This document shows, in pieces, positions 1 to 9,162 of a DNA stretch of 64,000 bases. Source of the DNA: Pelomonas sp. Root405 (lineage in GTDB: Bacteria; Pseudomonadota; Gammaproteobacteria; Burkholderiales; Burkholderiaceae_C); assembly GCF_001425165.1 (NCBI RefSeq), contig NZ_LMDU01000001.1, positions 1,085,311-1,149,310 on the forward strand, in the 5' to 3' direction. Below the pieces are notes generated by a model that was given only the letters and a program-made list of their open reading frames with translations, made no database searches and was not told the DNA's origin. How positions within the stretch are numbered: position 1 is the first letter of the stretch; each line of letters starts with the position of its first letter. The position numbers were made by a program, and so were the translations under genes.

Positions 1-273
1 AAATGGGTCAATGGCCTGGTCAAGGCCTTCGCGCCGGCGGTAGACGACGTGCTTGGTCGTTTCGAATTGGTCCGTGCCGTCGCACAGGGTCAGTCCGTAC
101 GCCAGCTGGTGCCCGGCATGCCCACCTACGCGGCTGAGATCGTTCACCGCCACGCGCCGGTTGCCACTCGCGTCAATGACTTCTACGTCAAGCTGCACAG
201 CGAAGACAGACGCGCACCCTATCCGGGCGATGCAATCGCAGCCTTGCTTTCGGAGACGGCAGCGGCGATGTAG
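1..273 (+). CDS. Hypothetical protein, C-terminal part (5' end outside window)
   Basis: Frame 1 is open from the first base to a TAG at 271-273 and gives the last 90 residues of a protein whose start lies outside the window. The fragment is mixed polar and hydrophobic with no membrane segment, no Cys pair and no motif I recognise. It ends 33 bases before the convergent stop of the FtrA-type gene. The GTG at 49 could serve as an internal start, but continuous upstream coding potential favours a truncated longer gene. No function is proposed. Confidence 0.55.
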   Translation, partial: KWVNGLVKAFAPAVDDVLGRFELVRAVAQGQSVRQLVPGMPTYAAEIVHRHAPVATRVNDFYVKLHSEDRRAPYPGDAIAALLSETAAAM

Positions 274-306
274 CAGATGACGCGAGCCAACTTGCAGGCG
301 GACTGA

Positions 307-1302
307 CTACCGCCCCACCCCAAAACTGCTCCGATACGCCCGCGGCGCCAGCCCCAGCCGGGCCTGGAAGTGATGCCGCAGCGCCTGCACGCTGCCAAAG
401 CCGGCCTCGGCCGCGATGCTCTCGACGGGCAGGGTGCTGGCTTCCAGCAGCCGCTGCGCCTCGGCGACGCGCTCGGCGATGAGCCAGTCGCCGGGGGACT
501 GGCCGGTCGCCTCGGTGAAGCGGCGCAGCAGCGTGCGCGGGCTCATGGCGCTGGCCGCGGCCATGCGTTCCAGCGTCCACGGCGCGCGCAGGTCGGCGCG
601 TACCTGGTCCATCAGGCCGGACAGCCGGTTCGTGCGGTCACGCGGCACCGGCCGTTCGATGAACTGCGCCTGTCCCCCGCCGCGGTGTGCGGGCATCACC
701 AGCCGGCGGGCGACGCTGTTGGCGGCGTCCACGCCGAAGTCGCTGCGCACGAGGTGCAGCATCAGGTCGATGCCGGCGGCGCTGCCGGCCGACGTGAAGA
801 CGCGGTCCTCTTCGACATAGAGCACGCTCGCGTCCACGTCGATGGCCGGGTGGCGCTCGCGCAGCGTGTCGGCATAGCGCCAGTGCGTGGCCGCGCGGCG
901 GCCGTCCAGCAGGCCGGTGGCGGCCAGCACGAAGGCGCCCGAGCAGATCGACGCCAGCCGCGCGCCGCGCTGCCAGGCCTTGCGCAGCCGCTTGGCCAGC
1001 ACGTCAGGCACCGGCACGTCGGCGCCCTTCCAGCCGGCCATGACGATGAGGTCGGCCTGGTCCAGCAGCTCGACGCCGCCGTCGCTGCTGACCGTCAGCC
1101 CGCCATGAGCGCGCAGCGGCCCCGGTTCGGTAGCAGCGCTGGCAAAGCGGTACCAGCCCGGCCCCATCTCCGGCCGCGCCAGGCCGAAGACCTCGGCGGC
1201 GATGGCGAACTCGAAGGTGCACAGGCCGTCGTAGACCGGCGCCACCACCAGCGGTCCAGCCCGCGGACCGGTGTTTGGCGTGATCTTGGCGGTCTTGGTC
1301 AT
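307..1302 (-). CDS. ftrA: FtrA/GlxA-type AraC-family transcriptional regulator
   Basis: A 331-residue predicted regulator. The N-terminal half is a DJ-1/PfpI (class I amidotransferase-like) domain, with the typical nucleophile-elbow segment SICSGAFVLA followed by GRRAATHW. The C-terminal ~100 residues are an AraC-type double helix-turn-helix containing MSPRTLLRRF and GFGSVQALRHHF. This is the GlxA/FtrA architecture, in which the N-terminal domain acts as a sensor rather than an enzyme. The ATG at 1302 is chosen because it starts just before the PfpI domain; the frame runs further upstream but would cross the divergent rhodanese gene. A rhodanese gene beside ftrA is a familiar arrangement, so the rhodanese is the likely regulatory target. 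The ligand is unknown. Confidence 0.85.
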   Translation of the reverse strand: MTKTAKITPNTGPRAGPLVVAPVYDGLCTFEFAIAAEVFGLARPEMGPGWYRFASAATEPGPLRAHGGLTVSSDGGVELLDQADLIVMAGWKGADVPVPDVLAKRLRKAWQRGARLASICSGAFVLAATGLLDGRRAATHWRYADTLRERHPAIDVDASVLYVEEDRVFTSAGSAAGIDLMLHLVRSDFGVDAANSVARRLVMPAHRGGGQAQFIERPVPRDRTNRLSGLMDQVRADLRAPWTLERMAAASAMSPRTLLRRFTEATGQSPGDWLIAERVAEAQRLLEASTLPVESIAAEAGFGSVQALRHHFQARLGLAPRAYRSSFGVGR

Positions 1303-1312
1303 TGGCGCCAAT
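1301..1312. promoter_or_regulatory. 12-bp perfect palindrome at the ftrA start, candidate operator
   Basis: ATTGGCGCCAAT is a perfect palindrome in the 36-base gap between the divergent ftrA and rhodanese genes, and its first two bases overlap the ftrA start codon. A regulator bound here could block both genes. The role is inferred from position only; AraC-type proteins often bind direct repeats, so this may be chance. Confidence 0.3.
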
Positions 1313-1338
1313 TGTGGCCCGTGCGGTACAGCGCGACC

Positions 1339-1758
1339 ATGACTCGTCTTGCAACGGAACCCACCATGCCCTCTCACGTGACCGCCATCCCTGCCGCCCC
1401 GCCCGCTGAAGCCGAGGCCCATTTCGCTGCCGAGTTCAGCTTCGAAACCGACTGCTGGGACGTGCACGACGCGCTGTCCGGCACGCCCGACTTCGTGCTG
1501 CTGGACGTGCGCTCCGCAGAACTGTTCGCGCGCGGCCATGTGCCCGGCGCGGTGCACTTCCCGCATGGCAAGCTGGTCGAGAGCAAGCTCGCCGCCTGGC
1601 CGATGGACACGCTGTTCGTGACCTACTGCGCCGGCCCGCATTGCAACGGCGCCGCGCGCGGCGCGCTGCGCCTGGCGCGGCTGGGCCGGCCAGTGAAGAT
1701 CATGGCCGGCGGCATCACCGGCTGGGTGGACGAGGGCTTCGCGCTGGCGACGGGCTGA
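1339..1758 (+). CDS. Rhodanese-like sulfurtransferase
   Basis: A 139-residue single-domain rhodanese. Typical landmarks are LLDVRSAELFARGHVPGA, the active-loop segment YCAGPHCNGA (Cys97, with a second Cys at 102), and GGITGWVDEGF near the C-terminus. No signal peptide is evident, so it is probably cytoplasmic. The enzyme would carry a persulfide on the loop Cys and pass sulfane sulfur to an acceptor such as cyanide or a thiol. Start ATG 1339 leaves 36 bases to ftrA; an in-frame ATG at 1366 is an alternative. It is divergent from the FtrA-type regulator, its probable controller. Confidence 0.85.
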   Translation: MTRLATEPTMPSHVTAIPAAPPAEAEAHFAAEFSFETDCWDVHDALSGTPDFVLLDVRSAELFARGHVPGAVHFPHGKLVESKLAAWPMDTLFVTYCAGPHCNGAARGALRLARLGRPVKIMAGGITGWVDEGFALATG

Positions 1759-1784
1759 GCTGCAGGCGCGGCTAGCATGTCGCG

Positions 1785-3995
1785 ATGAAGATCCTCCTGA
1801 CCCTGTTGGTCGCGGCCTGCGCCACAAGCGCCGCCGCGGCCCAGCCGCCCGCCCTCACGCTCGAACGCATCACCGCCGACCCGCCGCTCGCCGGCCGCCT
1901 GCCGCGCCAGGCCGAGATCTCGCCCGGCGGGCAGTGGGTCAGCTTCCTGCGCCCGTCCGCCGCCGACAGCGAGGTGCTGGAGCTGTGGGCACAGCCCAGC
2001 AGCGGTGGCGAGCCGCGCAAGCTCGTCGCCGCCGCCGACCTGCTCGGCAGCGCCGCCCAGCAACTCAGCGAGGCCGAGAAGATGGCGCTGGAGCGCCAGC
2101 GCATCACGCAGCGGGGCATCACCGGCTACCAGTGGTGCGGCAGCGATGACAGCGCGCTGCTCTTCCCGCTGTCCGGCGACCTCTACCTGGTGCGCCTCGG
2201 CACCAACGGGCCGCAAGCGCTGCGGCTGACGAACACGCCCGACGCCCCCAAGCGCGATCCGCGCTGCACGCCCGACGGCAAACGCCTGGCCTATGTGCAG
2301 GGCGGCAATCTCTTCGTGCTGCCGCTGAGCGAGGGCAGCCAGCCGCGCCAGTTGACGGCGGACGGCAGCGACACGCTCTCCTGGGGCCTGGCTGATTTCA
2401 TCGCCGCCGAAGAGCTGGCGCGCCAGCGCGGCTACTGGTGGAGCAAGGACGGCCAATCGCTGCTGGCGTTGCGTGTCGACGAGTCGGCCGTGGCGGTCAA
2501 GACGCGGGCGCAGATCTTTGCCGACCGCACCGCGATGACGGCGCAGCGCTACCCGGCCGCGGGTGCTGCGAACGCCAAGGTCAGCGCCTTCGTCATCGAC
2601 GCCGCCACCGGCCAGCAGCGCGCGCTGCCGCTGCCGGGCACGGCCGAGTACATCTCACGCGCCGGCTGGTTCGCCGACGGCACGCCCTGGCTGCAGTGGT
2701 TCACGCGTGACCAGACGCGGCTGACGCTGACCGAGTTCAAGCCAGGCGGCGCGCCGCGCGACATCACGGTGGAGACCGATGCCGCCTGGGTCGAGACGCA
2801 TGACGACTTGGCCGAGACGCCGCGCGGCCTGCTGTGGTCCAGCGAGGCGTCGGGGCGCCGTCAGCTCGTGCTGATCGACCGCGCCAGTGGCAAGCGCAGC
2901 CCGCTGACGCAACAGGCCGAGCCAGTGGCGCAGCTGGTCTGCGTGGGCGAGCGCAGCGTCGTCTTCACCGCTGCGACCGACCGCGGCAAGGGCCAGGAGC
3001 TGTACGCCGTGCCATTGACTGGCGGGCAGGCGCAGGCGCTGCCCGGCGCGGCCGAACGCCACAAGCGCGAAGCCAAGGCGGATGTTGGTTGCAAGTCTCT
3101 GCTCATCACGCGCTCTGCCTGGGGCCAGCCGCCGCAGCTGGAACTGCGCACGCTGGGCCGCGACGGCGCCATCGCGCTGGCCGGCGACGCACCCGCCGCC
3201 GAACTGAAGGCCTACGCCAACACGCCGCGGGCGGTCGACCTGCTCGCCGCCGATGGCCGCACGCCGCTGAACGCCTTCTTCTTCGCGCCACGCCGCGAGG
3301 GCGCCAGGCATCCCGTCATCGTGCTGGCCTATGGCGGCCCGGGCGCGTCCACCGTCCACTGGGGCTGGGGCCGCGACATGCCGCTGATCGCCTACTGGCA
3401 GCAGCGCGGTTACGGCGTGCTGATGCTGGACACGCGCGGCATGGAGCACCGCGACCGCGAGTTCACGCGCGCTCACCACCGCGCCTTTGGCCAGGTCGAA
3501 GTGGCCGACCTGTTCGCCGCTGCGCGCCAGCTGCCTGCCCGCGTGCCAGGGGTCGACCCGGCGCGCATCGGCTTCTTCGGCTGGAGCTACGGCGGCTACC
3601 TCGGCGCGCGGGCGATGCTGGATGCCGACACGCCGTTCGCGGCCGCCGTCGCCGTCGCGCCGGTGACCGACTGGACGCTCTACGACACCGCTTACACGGA
3701 GCGTTATCTCGGCATGCCCGATGGTGGCAAAGCGCCCACCTATGCCAGCGCCAACCTGCCGCCGCGGGCATCGCTGCTGAGCAAGCCGCTGCTGCTGGTG
3801 CACGGCACCGCCGACGACAACGTGCTGTTCGAGCACACGCTGCGGCTGGTGGAAGCCCTGCAGAACGCCAGCAAGACCTTCGACCTGCAGATCTACCCCG
3901 GCAAGGCCCACGGCATCGCCGGCCGCGCGGCGCGGCTGCACCTTTATCGCACGATGGATGCCTTCTTCGAGCGGCACCTGAAGCCGGCGCCATGA
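1785..3995 (+). CDS. S9 family dipeptidyl peptidase IV-like serine peptidase
   Basis: A 736-residue exported peptidase. An N-terminal signal peptide (about residues 1-21, ending AAAAQ) is followed by a DPP-IV N-terminal beta-propeller and a C-terminal alpha/beta-hydrolase domain. The nucleophile lies in GWSYGGY (Ser601), the acid in HGTADDNV (Asp677 or Asp678) and the His in GKAHGIAG (His709). An FIAAEELAR segment in the propeller resembles the Glu-Glu motif that binds the free N-terminus in DPP-IV enzymes. It should release N-terminal dipeptides, probably X-Pro, in the periplasm or outside the cell. Its TGA overlaps the next ATG by four bases. Confidence 0.9.
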   Translation: MKILLTLLVAACATSAAAAQPPALTLERITADPPLAGRLPRQAEISPGGQWVSFLRPSAADSEVLELWAQPSSGGEPRKLVAAADLLGSAAQQLSEAEKMALERQRITQRGITGYQWCGSDDSALLFPLSGDLYLVRLGTNGPQALRLTNTPDAPKRDPRCTPDGKRLAYVQGGNLFVLPLSEGSQPRQLTADGSDTLSWGLADFIAAEELARQRGYWWSKDGQSLLALRVDESAVAVKTRAQIFADRTAMTAQRYPAAGAANAKVSAFVIDAATGQQRALPLPGTAEYISRAGWFADGTPWLQWFTRDQTRLTLTEFKPGGAPRDITVETDAAWVETHDDLAETPRGLLWSSEASGRRQLVLIDRASGKRSPLTQQAEPVAQLVCVGERSVVFTAATDRGKGQELYAVPLTGGQAQALPGAAERHKREAKADVGCKSLLITRSAWGQPPQLELRTLGRDGAIALAGDAPAAELKAYANTPRAVDLLAADGRTPLNAFFFAPRREGARHPVIVLAYGGPGASTVHWGWGRDMPLIAYWQQRGYGVLMLDTRGMEHRDREFTRAHHRAFGQVEVADLFAAARQLPARVPGVDPARIGFFGWSYGGYLGARAMLDADTPFAAAVAVAPVTDWTLYDTAYTERYLGMPDGGKAPTYASANLPPRASLLSKPLLLVHGTADDNVLFEHTLRLVEALQNASKTFDLQIYPGKAHGIAGRAARLHLYRTMDAFFERHLKPAP

Positions 3996-4336
3996 GCCTG
4001 GTCTATTCCACCGACGTGGGGCGCGTCTGCCCCGGGTGCAGCCAGCCGGTCGCGCAGTGCACCTGCAAGGCCAAGACGCGCCCGGCCGGCGACGGCATCG
4101 TGCGCGTCAGCCGCGAGACGGCCGGCCGCAAGGGCAAGGGCGTCACCGTCATCAAGGGCCTGCCGCTGGACGATGCGGCGCTCACCGCCTGCGCCAAGCA
4201 GCTCAAGGCGCTGTGCGGCAGCGGCGGCACGGTCAAGGACGGCGTTGTCGAGATCCAGGGCGACCACCTCGACAAGGTGCTGGCCTGGCTGAAGGCGCGG
4301 CCCGAGGGCTGGACGGTCAAGCGCGCGGGCGGTTGA
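3992..4336 (+). CDS. yciH: SUI1/YciH-type translation initiation factor homolog
   Basis: A 114-residue protein of the SUI1 (eIF1-like) family found in many bacteria. The C-terminal ~80 residues form the SUI1 fold, including KGKGVTVIKGLPLDD, GSGGTVKDG and VEIQGDH. The N-terminus carries a Cys-rich patch, CPGCSQPVAQCTC, that looks like a metal-binding knuckle. In E. coli, YciH is reported to influence start-codon discrimination and stress translation. The ATG is embedded in the stop of the peptidase gene (ATGA), so the two are probably translationally coupled. Convergent with the BCCT gene, four bases away. Confidence 0.88.
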   Translation: MSLVYSTDVGRVCPGCSQPVAQCTCKAKTRPAGDGIVRVSRETAGRKGKGVTVIKGLPLDDAALTACAKQLKALCGSGGTVKDGVVEIQGDHLDKVLAWLKARPEGWTVKRAGG

Positions 4337-4340
4337 GGGA

Positions 4341-5921
4341 TCAGGGCGCGTCGCGGGGTGCTGCGGGTGGTTCTTCTCGGGCCAGCTCGCGCAGCCTGCG
4401 GCGAAGCCGGCGCTCCTCGCGCTGCGACGCCTGCCAGTCTTCGCGCACGCCGCGCCACAGCGCCAGCACGAGCAGGCCGATCACCGCCGTGAAGGGCAGG
4501 GCAAAGACGATGGTCGCCGTCTGAACCGCCTTGAGCCCGCCGCTGAGCAGCAGGGCCGCCGCGACGCCCGCGACCAGCAGCCCCCACAGCAGCTTGACCC
4601 TTGCTGCCGGGTTCGGGTTGCCGCGCGTGCTCATCATGCCGAGCACGAGCACGGCGGAGTCCCCCGACGTCACGAAGAACACCAGCACCAGCAGCGTCGC
4701 GACCACGGCCAGCAGCGTGCCGCCGGGCAGCGCGTCGAAGAGCGCGAACATCGCCGTCGAGGGGTCGGCCCGCGCCGCGCTGGCCAGGTCGATGCCTTGC
4801 AGGATCTCGACATGCAGTGCGGCGCCGCCGAACACCGAGAACCACACGAAGGCGGCGGTCGTGGGCGCCAGCACGGTGCCGATGACGAACTCGCGGATCG
4901 TTCGCCCGCGGGAGACGCGGGCGATGAACAGGCCGACGAAGGGCGACCACGAGATCCACCAGGCCCAGTAGAAGATGGTCCAGCCGCCGACCCAGCCGCT
5001 GTCGCGGAAAGGTGTCGTGCGCAGGCTCATGCGCACCAGCTCGCTGAGGTAGCCGCCCAGCGTGTTGGTGAAGGTGTTGACGATGGCGATCGTCGGCCCG
5101 AGCAGCAGCACTGCCACCGCCAGCGCTGCGGCCAGCAGCAGGTTGGCGGACGAGAGCCACTTGATGCCGCGGTCCAGCCCGCTGATGGTGGACGTCAGGA
5201 AAAGGGCGGTCGTGGTGGCGATGATCGCCAGTTGCGCAGGTGTGCCGACCGCGATGCCGAACACCGAAGCCAGGCCGCTGTTGATCTGCAGCGCACCGAT
5301 GCCCAGCGAGGCCGCCACGCCGAACGCCGTGGCGATGATGGCCAGCGTGTCGAACAGCGGCCCGAGCCGGCGCAGGGCCGGCCAGGGCAGCGATTCGGTC
5401 GCCGAGCTGACGAGCCCGCTGCGGCCGCGGCGGAACTGGAAGAACGCAATCGCCAGCGCGACGACGCTGTACACCGCCCAGGGGTGCAGGCCCCAGTGGA
5501 AGAAGCTGTAGCGCATCGCCGCGTTGGCGGCCTCGGGGGTGGCCGGCGCAATGCCCGGCGGCGGGTCGGCGTAGTGCGAGAGCGGCTCGGCAACGCCCCA
5601 GAACACCAGGCCGATGCCCATGCCGGCGGCGAACAGCATGGCGAACCATGCCGCCGACGAGAACTCCGGGTCCTCGTCCTCGGCGCCAAGTTTGAGGTTG
5701 CCGTAGCGGCTGAACGCCAGCAGCAGCGCAAAGACCACCAGCCCCAGCACCACCCACAAGTAGAGCCAGCCGACGTTGCGTGTGATGAAGGCCAGCGCGA
5801 CGTCGAAGACGGCAGCCAGCGACTGCGGCATCAGCAGGCCCCACAGCACGACGGCGCCGATGACGCCGGCCGACAAGATCAGCTGCATGGCGACGGCTTC
5901 GGGCGCAGGCGGCCAGGCCAT
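4341..5921 (-). CDS. BCCT family betaine/choline/carnitine transporter
   Basis: A 526-residue polytopic inner-membrane protein with about 12 hydrophobic segments. Family landmarks include GMGIGLVFWGVAEPLSHY, the FHWGLHPWAVY segment and the Trp-rich substrate-box region GWTIFYWAWWISWSPFVGLF. BCCT carriers import quaternary ammonium osmolytes, usually with Na+ or H+. The C-terminal tail is Arg/Glu-rich, as in osmosensing BCCT members. Start ATG 5921; an in-frame ATG at 5888 is an alternative. The substrate cannot be told from sequence alone. Together with the OsmoF-like transporter near 30 kb it suggests an osmoprotection role. Confidence 0.88.
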   Translation of the reverse strand: MAWPPAPEAVAMQLILSAGVIGAVVLWGLLMPQSLAAVFDVALAFITRNVGWLYLWVVLGLVVFALLLAFSRYGNLKLGAEDEDPEFSSAAWFAMLFAAGMGIGLVFWGVAEPLSHYADPPPGIAPATPEAANAAMRYSFFHWGLHPWAVYSVVALAIAFFQFRRGRSGLVSSATESLPWPALRRLGPLFDTLAIIATAFGVAASLGIGALQINSGLASVFGIAVGTPAQLAIIATTTALFLTSTISGLDRGIKWLSSANLLLAAALAVAVLLLGPTIAIVNTFTNTLGGYLSELVRMSLRTTPFRDSGWVGGWTIFYWAWWISWSPFVGLFIARVSRGRTIREFVIGTVLAPTTAAFVWFSVFGGAALHVEILQGIDLASAARADPSTAMFALFDALPGGTLLAVVATLLVLVFFVTSGDSAVLVLGMMSTRGNPNPAARVKLLWGLLVAGVAAALLLSGGLKAVQTATIVFALPFTAVIGLLVLALWRGVREDWQASQREERRLRRRLRELAREEPPAAPRDAP

Positions 5922-6038
5922 GTGGCCTTGGCGACGGCGGTCTGATCTGCGGGCATGGGGCTCCCCGGGGTGGACAGATCAGCGGGGCAAGCGCCGTTCC
6001 AGCGCTTGAAGACCGGTGCGCTAGGTCGCGGGCGCGCC

Positions 6039-6533
6039 TCAGTGCGCCTGTTGCCGGGCCCGCTGGCGTGCCATGTAGCTGGCCTCCGCCTGGTCGCGCT
6101 CGCGCTGCTTGCGGGCCTCGCGAGTTTCCCAGTCGCCGCAGCTGAAGTAGGAGCCGCTGAACAGCCAGCCGACGACGCTGGAGCCGTCGACGGCGCGGCC
6201 CTGGCCGCCAGTACAGACCATGGCGGCCTTGGAGTTGCTTTCCGCCATCAGCGCCGACTGCACCAGCATGGAGCGCGACATCAGCACCGACGCCGGCATG
6301 CCCACGGCCAGCAGCAGGCCGCCGATGACGACGCCCTTGGCCCAGCGCGGCACGGCCTGCGCCACCGGTGCCGGCGTGGCTGGGGCCTGCGTCTGAGGCC
6401 GGGTGAAGGGGACGGTGGCCGTGAAGCTGGTGGCCTCGTTGCCGGTGCGGGTTCGCGTGTCGCCGCCGCGGCCACCTGCACCGCTCAGTAGTCGCGGCTG
6501 GGCGGGCGTGGATGCGGGCGTGGCGGTGGGCAT
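6039..6533 (-). CDS. Hypothetical single-pass membrane protein
   Basis: About 164 residues from ATG 6533 (the frame stays open further upstream). The N-terminal ~60 residues are Pro/Thr/Ala-rich and probably disordered. One hydrophobic segment follows (WAKGVVIGGLLLAVGMPASV), then a small domain with two Cys (MVCTGG and YFSCGDW). The C-terminus is a charged Arg/Gln/Glu helix. The likely topology is a cytoplasmic N-terminus with the two Cys outside. I do not recognise the family. It has its own gaps on both sides and no operon partner. Confidence 0.5.
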   Translation of the reverse strand: MPTATPASTPAQPRLLSGAGGRGGDTRTRTGNEATSFTATVPFTRPQTQAPATPAPVAQAVPRWAKGVVIGGLLLAVGMPASVLMSRSMLVQSALMAESNSKAAMVCTGGQGRAVDGSSVVGWLFSGSYFSCGDWETREARKQRERDQAEASYMARQRARQQAH

Positions 6534-6670
6534 GGCGGAAGGTCTGCGCGTCGCGAGCGATGCTAGGGAGGCGGCCTTGGCGTGATCGTGACCAATTGCA
6601 AGCGCGGACGTCCGCGGGCTGCGCAGCCGTGCAGAAATCACGCTATGCAGCCAGCCGCGACAATCCCGCG

Positions 6671-8071
6671 ATGACCGATACCGCTTTTTCTTCCCTGCCG
6701 CTGAGCCCCGCCATGCTGGCCAACCTCAACCAGCTCGGCTACGCGCAGATGACGCCCATCCAGGCCGCCAGCCTGCCGCTGGCCCTCGCCGGCAAGGATG
6801 TCATCGGCGAGGCGCAGACCGGCTCCGGCAAGACCGCCGCCTTCGCCGTCGCGCTGCTGCATCGGCTGGATGCCGCTCAATCGCGCGTGCAGGCCCTGGT
6901 GCTGTGCCCCACCCGCGAACTGGCCGACCAGGTCACGCAGGAGATCCGCCGCCTGGCCCGCGCGGCCGACAACATCAAGGTGCTGGCCCTGTGCGGCGGC
7001 AGCCCGATGAAGCCGCAGATCGAGAGCCTGTCCTTCGGCGCGCACATCGTCGTCGGCACGCCGGGCCGCCTCATCGACCATCTGGAGCGCGACACGCTGG
7101 ACCTGAGCGGGCTGAACACGCTGGTGCTGGACGAGGCGGACCGCATGCTGGACATGGGCTTCCTCGACGACATCAAGGCGATTGCGAAGCGCGCGCCGGC
7201 CAAGCGGCAGACGCTGCTGTTCTCGGCCACCTTCCCCGACGGCGTGACCGAGATCGCCGCCAAGTTCATGCGCGAGCCGCAGACGGTCAAGGTGGCCGGC
7301 TCGACGAGCGCGGCAGCGTCCACCATCCGGCAGATCGCCTTCGAGGTCACCGAGGACCAGCGGCTGGACGCCGTGCCGCGCCTGCTGCGCGCCTTCCGGC
7401 CCGAGTCGGCCATCGCCTTCTGCAATACCAAGCAGCAGTGCCGCGACCTGGAAGCGGTGCTGGCCGGCCAGGGCTTCATCGCGCTGGCCCTGCACGGCGA
7501 CCTGGAGCAGCGCGACCGCGACCAGGTGCTGATCCAGTTCGCCAACCGCAGCGCCACCGTGCTGGTGGCCACCGACGTGGCGGCGCGCGGCCTGGACATC
7601 GCCAACCTGGCCTGCGTCATCAATGTCGACATCAGCGCCGACGTCGAACAGCATGTGCACCGCATCGGCCGCACCGGCCGCGCCGGCGCCGAGGGGCTGG
7701 CGCTGAGCCTGGCCAGCCTGGACGAGATGGGCCGCATCGGCCGCATCGAGCTGCTGCAGGGCGAAGAATTCAAGTGGCAGCCGCTGGCCGACCTGACCGA
7801 CGCACCCGGCGGCCCGCTGCTGCCGGCCATGGACACGCTGCAGATCCTCGGCGGCCGCAAGGAGAAGATCCGCCCCGGCGACATCCTCGGTGCGCTGACC
7901 GGCGAGGCCGGCTTTGCCGGCACGCAGATCGGCAAGATCAATGTCACGGACTTCCACAGTTATGTTGCGGTGCAGCGCGGCATCGCCGCCGAGGCCGTGC
8001 GCCGTCTTTCGGCGGGCAAGCTGAAGGGTCGCAAGGTCAAGGTGAGAAGGCTGGCGGACCTGGCGGACTGA
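6671..8071 (+). CDS. dbpA: ATP-dependent RNA helicase DbpA
   Basis: A 466-residue DEAD-box helicase. All core motifs are present: MTPIQAASLP (Q motif), AQTGSGKT (residues 48-55), PTRELADQ, GTPGRLIDHLE, DEAD at 154-157, SATFP, the ARGLDI segment and HRIGRTGRAG. The C-terminal ~75 residues match the DbpA RNA-binding domain (RPGDILGALTGEAGF through VAVQRGIAAEAV), which in E. coli recognises hairpin 92 of 23S rRNA. The predicted role is late 50S subunit assembly. Start ATG 6671 follows normal family length; the frame extends upstream without family similarity. Monocistronic. Confidence 0.93.
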   Translation: MTDTAFSSLPLSPAMLANLNQLGYAQMTPIQAASLPLALAGKDVIGEAQTGSGKTAAFAVALLHRLDAAQSRVQALVLCPTRELADQVTQEIRRLARAADNIKVLALCGGSPMKPQIESLSFGAHIVVGTPGRLIDHLERDTLDLSGLNTLVLDEADRMLDMGFLDDIKAIAKRAPAKRQTLLFSATFPDGVTEIAAKFMREPQTVKVAGSTSAAASTIRQIAFEVTEDQRLDAVPRLLRAFRPESAIAFCNTKQQCRDLEAVLAGQGFIALALHGDLEQRDRDQVLIQFANRSATVLVATDVAARGLDIANLACVINVDISADVEQHVHRIGRTGRAGAEGLALSLASLDEMGRIGRIELLQGEEFKWQPLADLTDAPGGPLLPAMDTLQILGGRKEKIRPGDILGALTGEAGFAGTQIGKINVTDFHSYVAVQRGIAAEAVRRLSAGKLKGRKVKVRRLADLAD

Positions 8072-8162
8072 CCGCTCGCTAACGCCGCAACCTAGGGAGA
8101 GTCCAGCATTCCCGAGGCTGCGCGGCAGGGCTACATTGGGCTCTCGCCCGGCTCTTGTCCAT

Positions 8163-9047
8163 ATGCACAGACGCTGCCTGCTCAAAGGGATGCCTGCCTT
8201 GCTGGCCGCCATGGCCGGGCCGGCCCGCGCGCAGGAGCTGGCACTGACGCTGCGCGCACCGGACAGCGAGACCGACCTGCGCAACGTGTATATCCGCGAC
8301 GCGGTGCAGCTCGCGCTCGACAAGACCCGCGCCAGCGACGGCCCCTACCGGCTGCAGCTGTCAGCGCCCATGAACAAGCGCCGCGCATTGCTGGAGGCCG
8401 CGCAACAGGCGTCGCCCAACTTCCTGGTCGTCACCGGCCCCGAGGCCGGCCGCGCCGCCGGCCTGGTGCCGGTGCTGTTCCCCATCCACCTCGGCGTCAA
8501 CCGCTACCGCGTCTGCTTCGTGCATGCGCCGCAGCGCGACCTGGTGCGCGAGGCCGGCACCCTGAGCGCGGTGGCCAGGCTCCGCCATGTGCAGGGCCGC
8601 GGCTGGGCCGACGCCGACATCCTGCGCGCCAATGGCTTCACGGTGGCGGAGGCCAACGGCTACGAGGCGCTGTTCCAGATGGTGGCCCTGGGCCGCGCCG
8701 ATCTGTTTTGCCGCAGCGTGCTGGAAGTGGGCCAGGAGGTGCAGGCCCATCTGGGCCTCAAGGGACTGGCGCTGGATGACAGCCTGCTGCTGGCCTACGA
8801 CCTGCCGCAGTACATCTACACCCACCCGGGCAACCATGTCGCCATCGACCGCATCTCGCGTGGCCTCCGCCTGGCCCATGCCGATGGCTCGCTGCAGGCG
8901 CTGCTGCGCATGCACCTGCAGCCCTCACTGGCGCTGCTCAATCTGTCGCAGCGCCGGCTGATGACGCTCAACGTGCCCAATCCCGCCGTCGTCGAGATGA
9001 ACGACAGGCCCTTCCAGATGGATGTGCTGCGCTCGCCATTCCGCTAG
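8163..9047 (+). CDS. Periplasmic solute-binding-like protein of unknown ligand
   Basis: A 294-residue exported protein. Residues 1-23 form a signal peptide (HRRCLLKG, hydrophobic core, ending PARAQ). The rest reads as a family-3-type periplasmic binding fold: alternating strands and helices, a DLFCRSVLEVG segment after a conserved NGYEALFQMVALGR stretch, and a C-terminal helix rich in Leu. No transporter genes flank it, so it may be a sensor or an orphan binding protein. A related orphan sits at 28320-29135 on the minus strand. ATG 8163 is chosen because it directly precedes the signal peptide. Confidence 0.6.
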   Translation: MHRRCLLKGMPALLAAMAGPARAQELALTLRAPDSETDLRNVYIRDAVQLALDKTRASDGPYRLQLSAPMNKRRALLEAAQQASPNFLVVTGPEAGRAAGLVPVLFPIHLGVNRYRVCFVHAPQRDLVREAGTLSAVARLRHVQGRGWADADILRANGFTVAEANGYEALFQMVALGRADLFCRSVLEVGQEVQAHLGLKGLALDDSLLLAYDLPQYIYTHPGNHVAIDRISRGLRLAHADGSLQALLRMHLQPSLALLNLSQRRLMTLNVPNPAVVEMNDRPFQMDVLRSPFR

Positions 9048-9162
9048 CCGTGACATCTTGGCGCATGGCCAGTCAACCGAGGGGGCGGCCGCCACGGTTG
9101 CGACCTTTTCACGCGCAATGGGGCAGGGCGGCGCCTAGTCTGCAATCAAGACGAGGTGCCCC

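Noticed and set aside
6638-8323. 561-residue minus-strand open frame opposite dbpA
   Set aside because: Antisense to a helicase with all motifs present; composition is that of a shadow frame.
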